From NCBI GenBank assembly GCA_963522415.1, contig CAUQZV010000002.1, positions 35,259-99,258 of the forward strand: a stretch of 64,000 bases of DNA, written 5' to 3'. The translations under genes and the position numbers were made by a program. Shown piece after piece: positions 60,472 to 64,000 of the stretch. Origin of the DNA: F0422 sp963522415 (lineage in GTDB: Bacteria > Bacillota > Negativicutes > Veillonellales > Veillonellaceae). The notes beneath the pieces were generated by a model. The model saw only the letters and a program-made list of their open reading frames with translations, had not been told where the DNA came from and did no database searches. Each line of letters begins with the position of its first letter. Within the stretch, counting starts at the first letter, position 1.

Positions 60472-61821
60472 ATGAAACATAATAATTGGATGCGCTGGTT
60501 TGCGCCAGGCATTAATATTAAGCGGTGGCTATTCCTATTTTCTTTAGGCACGATTTGGCTGGTAGTGGGTGTTCTTATGATGATGAACTACCAGTGGATT
60601 AGCAACTTTGAAGATATTTTCTTGGAATTTTTATTTCATCTCACAGGATCCTATAACTATACTGTTATTGCTAGTCTTGGTTTGGCAGGTATTGTAGCGG
60701 GGATAGTAGCTATGTTGTGGGGCATACGTAAGCTCATTCAGACCATAGTGAATGCGATTTTACCGAATACAGAAGATGGTGTAAGCGATTATATTTTTGA
60801 AAAAATTCGTTTAGGGCAGGGGCCTAAAGTTGTTGTCATCGGTGGTGGTACTGGTTTATCCATGCTATTGCGAGGGTTAAAAAGTAAAACCACAAATTTA
60901 ACGGCCATCGTGACGGTAGCAGATGATGGAGGTTCTTCTGGTCGCTTGCGGGAAGATTTTCAAATGATTGCCCCTGGAGATTTGCGTAACTGCTTAGTAG
61001 CATTAGCGGAAAAAGAAGGACTCATGGAAGAACTATTCCAGTATCGATTTACTAAAGGGGCAGAATTGTCAGGCCATAGTTTTGGGAACTTATTCTTAAC
61101 AGCTATGACTCAAGTGCTGAAAGATGATGTGGAAAAAGCCTTAGAAGCATCTAGTAAAATCTTACGAGTTCGGGGACGTGTTATTCCCTCGTCTACGGAA
61201 GAAATCAAATTGATTGCGAAATTGACAGATGGCACTATCGTAGAAGGGGAAAGTGATATCCCTAATGCGGGTAAGCCCATTGTGAAGGTCTATACAGAAC
61301 CACATAGACCATCTCCTGTAGGAGCGGCCTTACAAGCTATTGATGAAGCGGATGCCATCATTTTAGGCCCTGGCAGTTTGTATACTTCAGTCATGCCAAA
61401 CCTACTGATTGATAAGGTAGCGGATCATATTGCTAACTCTAAAGCAGCTAAAATTTATATTTGCAATGTCATGACACAGCCAGGTGAAACAGATGGGTAT
61501 ACTGTGTCTGACCATGTGAAAGCCATTGAAGCCCATAGTGAAGTGGGGATTATCGATACGGTGTTAGTGAATGACAATCGAATCCAAGATGCTACATTAG
61601 AACATTACAAACAAGCTGGTCAAGAACCAGTGGAAGTAGATATGGATGTATTGCAATCGATGGGGATTCGGACTATTCGTGCAAATTTAGTAGATAGCCA
61701 AGACAAAGCAGTTCACAATTCTGAGCGGTTAGCGAAGGTGGTCATGGATGTGGTCTATGCTTTGCAGACCGATATTGAACCGCATATTTTAGAATATTAC
61801 TTACAACGAGAAGATCATTAA
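60472..61821 (+). CDS. yvcK: YvcK/CofD-like gluconeogenesis factor with N-terminal membrane segments
   Basis: The 449-residue protein has two N-terminal transmembrane helices (about 14-35 and 61-84) before the cytosolic CofD-like domain. That domain begins at VVVIGGGTGLSMLLRGL near 122 and continues through TVADDGGSSGRLR, which binds UDP-sugars. YvcK coordinates carbon metabolism and cell-wall synthesis. ATG 60472 lies 28 bases after the nearest SD (AAGGAG, 60438-60443). An in-frame ATT at 60451 has ideal spacing from it, and a small hairpin 60447-60461 lies between. The true start is therefore open. Confidence 0.9.
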   Translation: MKHNNWMRWFAPGINIKRWLFLFSLGTIWLVVGVLMMMNYQWISNFEDIFLEFLFHLTGSYNYTVIASLGLAGIVAGIVAMLWGIRKLIQTIVNAILPNTEDGVSDYIFEKIRLGQGPKVVVIGGGTGLSMLLRGLKSKTTNLTAIVTVADDGGSSGRLREDFQMIAPGDLRNCLVALAEKEGLMEELFQYRFTKGAELSGHSFGNLFLTAMTQVLKDDVEKALEASSKILRVRGRVIPSSTEEIKLIAKLTDGTIVEGESDIPNAGKPIVKVYTEPHRPSPVGAALQAIDEADAIILGPGSLYTSVMPNLLIDKVADHIANSKAAKIYICNVMTQPGETDGYTVSDHVKAIEAHSEVGIIDTVLVNDNRIQDATLEHYKQAGQEPVEVDMDVLQSMGIRTIRANLVDSQDKAVHNSERLAKVVMDVVYALQTDIEPHILEYYLQREDH

Positions 61822-61830
61822 GTATGAAAG

Positions 61831-61855
61831 TAGAGCCTCTAGAGGCTCTATTTTC
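61831..61855 (+). terminator. Hairpin between yvcK and whiA (weak terminator)
   Basis: TAGAGCCTCT and AGAGGCTCTA (61831-61850) form a perfect palindrome followed by TTTTC. It may reduce read-through from yvcK into whiA. Confidence 0.6.
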
Positions 61856-61880
61856 TAGTAGAAGTAGAAAAGGAGAGGCT

Positions 61881-62834
61881 ATGTCATTTGCAGAAGATGT
61901 AAAAAATGAATTGTGCCAATTTAAAACAGAAGATGCGTGGGCATCCAAGGTAGAGGCCTCTTGTTTATTACGGATGGGTGGATCCATCTTATTAGGTATG
62001 CAAGGACGTGTAGGGGTGCGTTTGGTGACGGCCAATAATGCTGTAGCTAGACGAGTACTAGGAATCATCAAAGAACAGTATGATTTACCTACTTCTGTAC
62101 TGGTGCGTAAAGGGTTAAATCTACGCAAAAAGAATATGTACACCTTAACGGTAGAACCTACAGAACCGAGTCGTCTTGCTTTAGAGGATTTACAATTGTG
62201 GCCCGTAGATGCCATGATTCCTGATGCATGGCTAAAAGATATGGAGTCTAGACGTGCCTTTTTGCGAGGGGCCTTTCTTGGATGTGGTTCTGTGAATAAA
62301 CCGCAAAGTGATTATCATTTAGAGTTTATGACGACAAAGGAGAATTTTGCGGATCAAATTATTCGTGTCTTAAAAATGTTTCGTCTCAATGCACGGAAGG
62401 TAGAGCGTAAAGAAGAGTTTGTAGTCTATTTAAAGGAAGGCGATGCAGTGACGTCGTGCTTACAAATTATGGGAGCTCAATCAGCGCTGATGGACTTTGA
62501 AAATGTGCGTATTATGAAAGATGTTCGTAACACTATCAATCGACAAGTCAATTGTGAAACAGCAAATCTACAAAAAACAGTGAATGCAGCAGTACGCCAA
62601 CTCGATGCGATCCGTATCATTGATAAGCATCAAGGTCTTGATTCTTTGCCAATTCGTCTTTATGAGGCAGCTATATTACGTCAAGAGTTTCCTGATGGAA
62701 GTTTGCAAGAATTAGTAGATGCTTATGAAACAAAATACAAACGGGAATTGACGAAATCTGGCATTGGACATCGTTTGCGTAAATTAGAGTCCATTGCCTT
62801 ACAATGGGAGCCAGATGGGCTTACGATAGAATAG
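61881..62834 (+). CDS. whiA: WhiA DNA-binding protein
   Basis: The 317-residue protein has the LAGLIDADG-like N-terminal fold (SFAEDVKNELCQF and LRMGGSI) and a C-terminal helix-turn-helix (LPIRLYEAAILRQEFPDGSLQELVDAYE), as in WhiA. In Firmicutes it affects cell division and nucleoid organisation. I use ATG 61881 because AAAGGAGAGG precedes it; an in-frame ATG 57 bases earlier lies in the hairpin region. Confidence 0.92.
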   Translation: MSFAEDVKNELCQFKTEDAWASKVEASCLLRMGGSILLGMQGRVGVRLVTANNAVARRVLGIIKEQYDLPTSVLVRKGLNLRKKNMYTLTVEPTEPSRLALEDLQLWPVDAMIPDAWLKDMESRRAFLRGAFLGCGSVNKPQSDYHLEFMTTKENFADQIIRVLKMFRLNARKVERKEEFVVYLKEGDAVTSCLQIMGAQSALMDFENVRIMKDVRNTINRQVNCETANLQKTVNAAVRQLDAIRIIDKHQGLDSLPIRLYEAAILRQEFPDGSLQELVDAYETKYKRELTKSGIGHRLRKLESIALQWEPDGLTIE

Positions 62835-62841
62835 AGGAACT

Positions 62842-64000
62842 ATGAAATTAATGAACAAAACACAATGGAAACGGTGGTTGCTAGGTAGCGTATTAGCCTT
62901 ATTGGGGTTGGGTACTACCTATGGACAAACACCAAAGACTGTCAATATTGATGACTATACATTTACTCCTTTAGCGGTGAAAACTGTAAAAGAAATGGAT
63001 ACATTGTTGTTGTCAGATAGTCCCGAATATGTGAAAGAGCCTGGGATTGTAGCGGCTGGTACACTACACGGGAAAAGTCGTATTTACTTTTATCATGTCA
63101 ATGAAGGAACAGAACCGATGAAAGTAGGTATATTATTAGAAAATAAAGGGAATGTCCCAGCATTCGTAGAGATTGAGCGAGCTATCTATGCGAAACCAAG
63201 TCCAGACTATTTTAAAGTAGGACGAGAGCTTTCTAAAAAAGAAATCACTACGACAGAATTAGATTTGGGTACTTGGGCGCAAGAAGGAGTCAATATTCCT
63301 GTTCGCTCTAAAGTGATAAAAAAAGACATTAAACAACAAAAAGAAAATCTCGAACAATCTCGAAAAGCAAAGGTAAAGAGAGTGGAAGAAGAAGTCAAAA
63401 AGGATGCCACATCACGAACTATTTCTTTAGTATCACACGATACCAGTGCCAAGGAATTTGTATTACGTCCTGGGGAAGTACGTCCCATTTTTACTGAACT
63501 AGAAAAAGTCCTCGTGAAAAAAGATGATTTATTTAGCGGTATCGTTGATCTTTCAACTTCGGAACCTATCTATGCCTCTGTGGCAGTAATGGAACCTAAA
63601 TCAACAGTTACCTATGGGTTACCGTTGCTGCCAATTCATCCTATCGATGAGGTAGAGTTGCGTGGCACTTATGAAGGGATGCGCAGATTCCATGTAGTAG
63701 AACCAAAGTTCAATAGTGATGCAGGTCCTGCAAGCTTTGAAATTGCCAATGACCGAGAAGATGCTTTCATTAGCGGTGTTGATGAAACGACAAATGGTAA
63801 GGTGGTAAAAAATAAGGGGAATTATGGTGTTTCCAATGTATACGTGTTGCATACAGAAGGGAAAACCCCGTATGCATTGTACTTTAACCCACTAGGTGGC
63901 GCATTCAGTGGGACATTCAGGATTACATCTTCAAAAGGTGCATATACCTATGATGTGCCTGTAAAAGGTCCCTACTTAGGGCATCAAACGATTTATGACA
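62842..64000 (+). CDS. Exported protein of unknown function (3'-truncated by window)
   Basis: An uninterrupted frame of 386 codons starts at ATG 62842, eight bases after whiA, and runs off the end of the window. It begins with a signal peptide (MKLMNKTQWKRWLLGSVLALLGLGTTYG, cleavage probably near residue 28). The mature part is rich in beta-strand patterns and includes a Lys/Glu-rich helical segment (about 155-185). No catalytic motif was recognised. It has no obvious tie to whiA beyond position and is probably a cell-envelope protein. Confidence 0.65.
   Translation, partial: MKLMNKTQWKRWLLGSVLALLGLGTTYGQTPKTVNIDDYTFTPLAVKTVKEMDTLLLSDSPEYVKEPGIVAAGTLHGKSRIYFYHVNEGTEPMKVGILLENKGNVPAFVEIERAIYAKPSPDYFKVGRELSKKEITTTELDLGTWAQEGVNIPVRSKVIKKDIKQQKENLEQSRKAKVKRVEEEVKKDATSRTISLVSHDTSAKEFVLRPGEVRPIFTELEKVLVKKDDLFSGIVDLSTSEPIYASVAVMEPKSTVTYGLPLLPIHPIDEVELRGTYEGMRRFHVVEPKFNSDAGPASFEIANDREDAFISGVDETTNGKVVKNKGNYGVSNVYVLHTEGKTPYALYFNPLGGAFSGTFRITSSKGAYTYDVPVKGPYLGHQTIYD

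Noticed and set aside
1..64000. tRNA, rRNA, CRISPR arrays, insertion sequences
   Set aside because: I looked for clover-leaf patterns, regular repeat-spacer arrays and transposase motifs and saw none.

Overview
The window comes from a diderm, low-to-moderate GC Firmicute, most likely a member of the Negativicutes (Veillonella relatives). A Firmicutes-type core (a gap-pgk-tpiA-gpmI-eno cluster, rapZ-yvcK-whiA, pyrR, and Gram-positive-like promoters and terminators) occurs together with a TonB-dependent outer-membrane receptor, which a single-membrane Firmicute would not carry. No tRNA, rRNA, CRISPR array or insertion sequence was recognised. All assignments come from reading the sequence; no database was searched.

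Layout. 1-3.3 kb: AT-rich accessory DNA with a glycosyltransferase and a two-gene RloA/RloB-type ATPase-TOPRIM pair, a likely defence module. 3.4-9.5 kb: glycolysis/gluconeogenesis genes. 9.5-10.5 kb: a RelB/ParE-like toxin-antitoxin pair on the minus strand, divergent from a leader region with a 10-codon ORF and mutually exclusive RNA hairpins upstream of a PutP-type symporter. 12.1-12.3 kb: a rod-shaped RNA resembling 6S RNA. 12.4-21 kb: housekeeping genes (recQ, thyA, dfrA, tex, lspA, rluD, pyrR). 21.2-24.1 kb: an iron/cobalamin-type ABC importer whose lipoprotein gene has an in-frame stop just after the lipobox.

24.1-42.9 kb is a bacterial microcompartment locus built around a glycyl-radical diol dehydratase and its activase. 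It also encodes shell proteins of BMC-H, BMC-T and BMC-P type, two CoA-acylating aldehyde dehydrogenases, PduL, a PduQ-type alcohol dehydrogenase, a PduF/GlpF-type channel and a PocR-domain sensor with an AraC-type response regulator. Active-site residues, the channel and the PocR domain all point to 1,2-propanediol (or glycerol) rather than choline. Propanediol would enter by the channel and be dehydrated to propionaldehyde in the shell. The aldehyde would then be split into propionyl-CoA/propionyl phosphate (ATP) and propanol (NAD+ recycling). A divergent minus-strand arm encodes a tandem-BMC protein, a TPR/nucleotidyltransferase-like protein and a DUF4125-type protein of unknown role. Two members look catalytically dead: the histidine kinase and the EutP/PduV GTPase.

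42.9-58.5 kb is a tetrapyrrole/metal region. It has a TonB receptor, a giant CobN-like chelatase, a complete ABC importer and ChlI-like and ChlD-like AAA+ partners, followed by hemE, hemH/cpfC and one ORF that fuses HemY/CgoX to HemQ/ChdC. The fusion keeps a perfect internal Shine-Dalgarno and ATG for the HemQ part. I read the region as haem (or another metalloporphyrin) capture with metal removal, beside the late coproporphyrin-dependent haem pathway. 58.7-64 kb returns to core genes (HAD phosphatase, rapZ, yvcK, whiA) and ends in a truncated exported protein.
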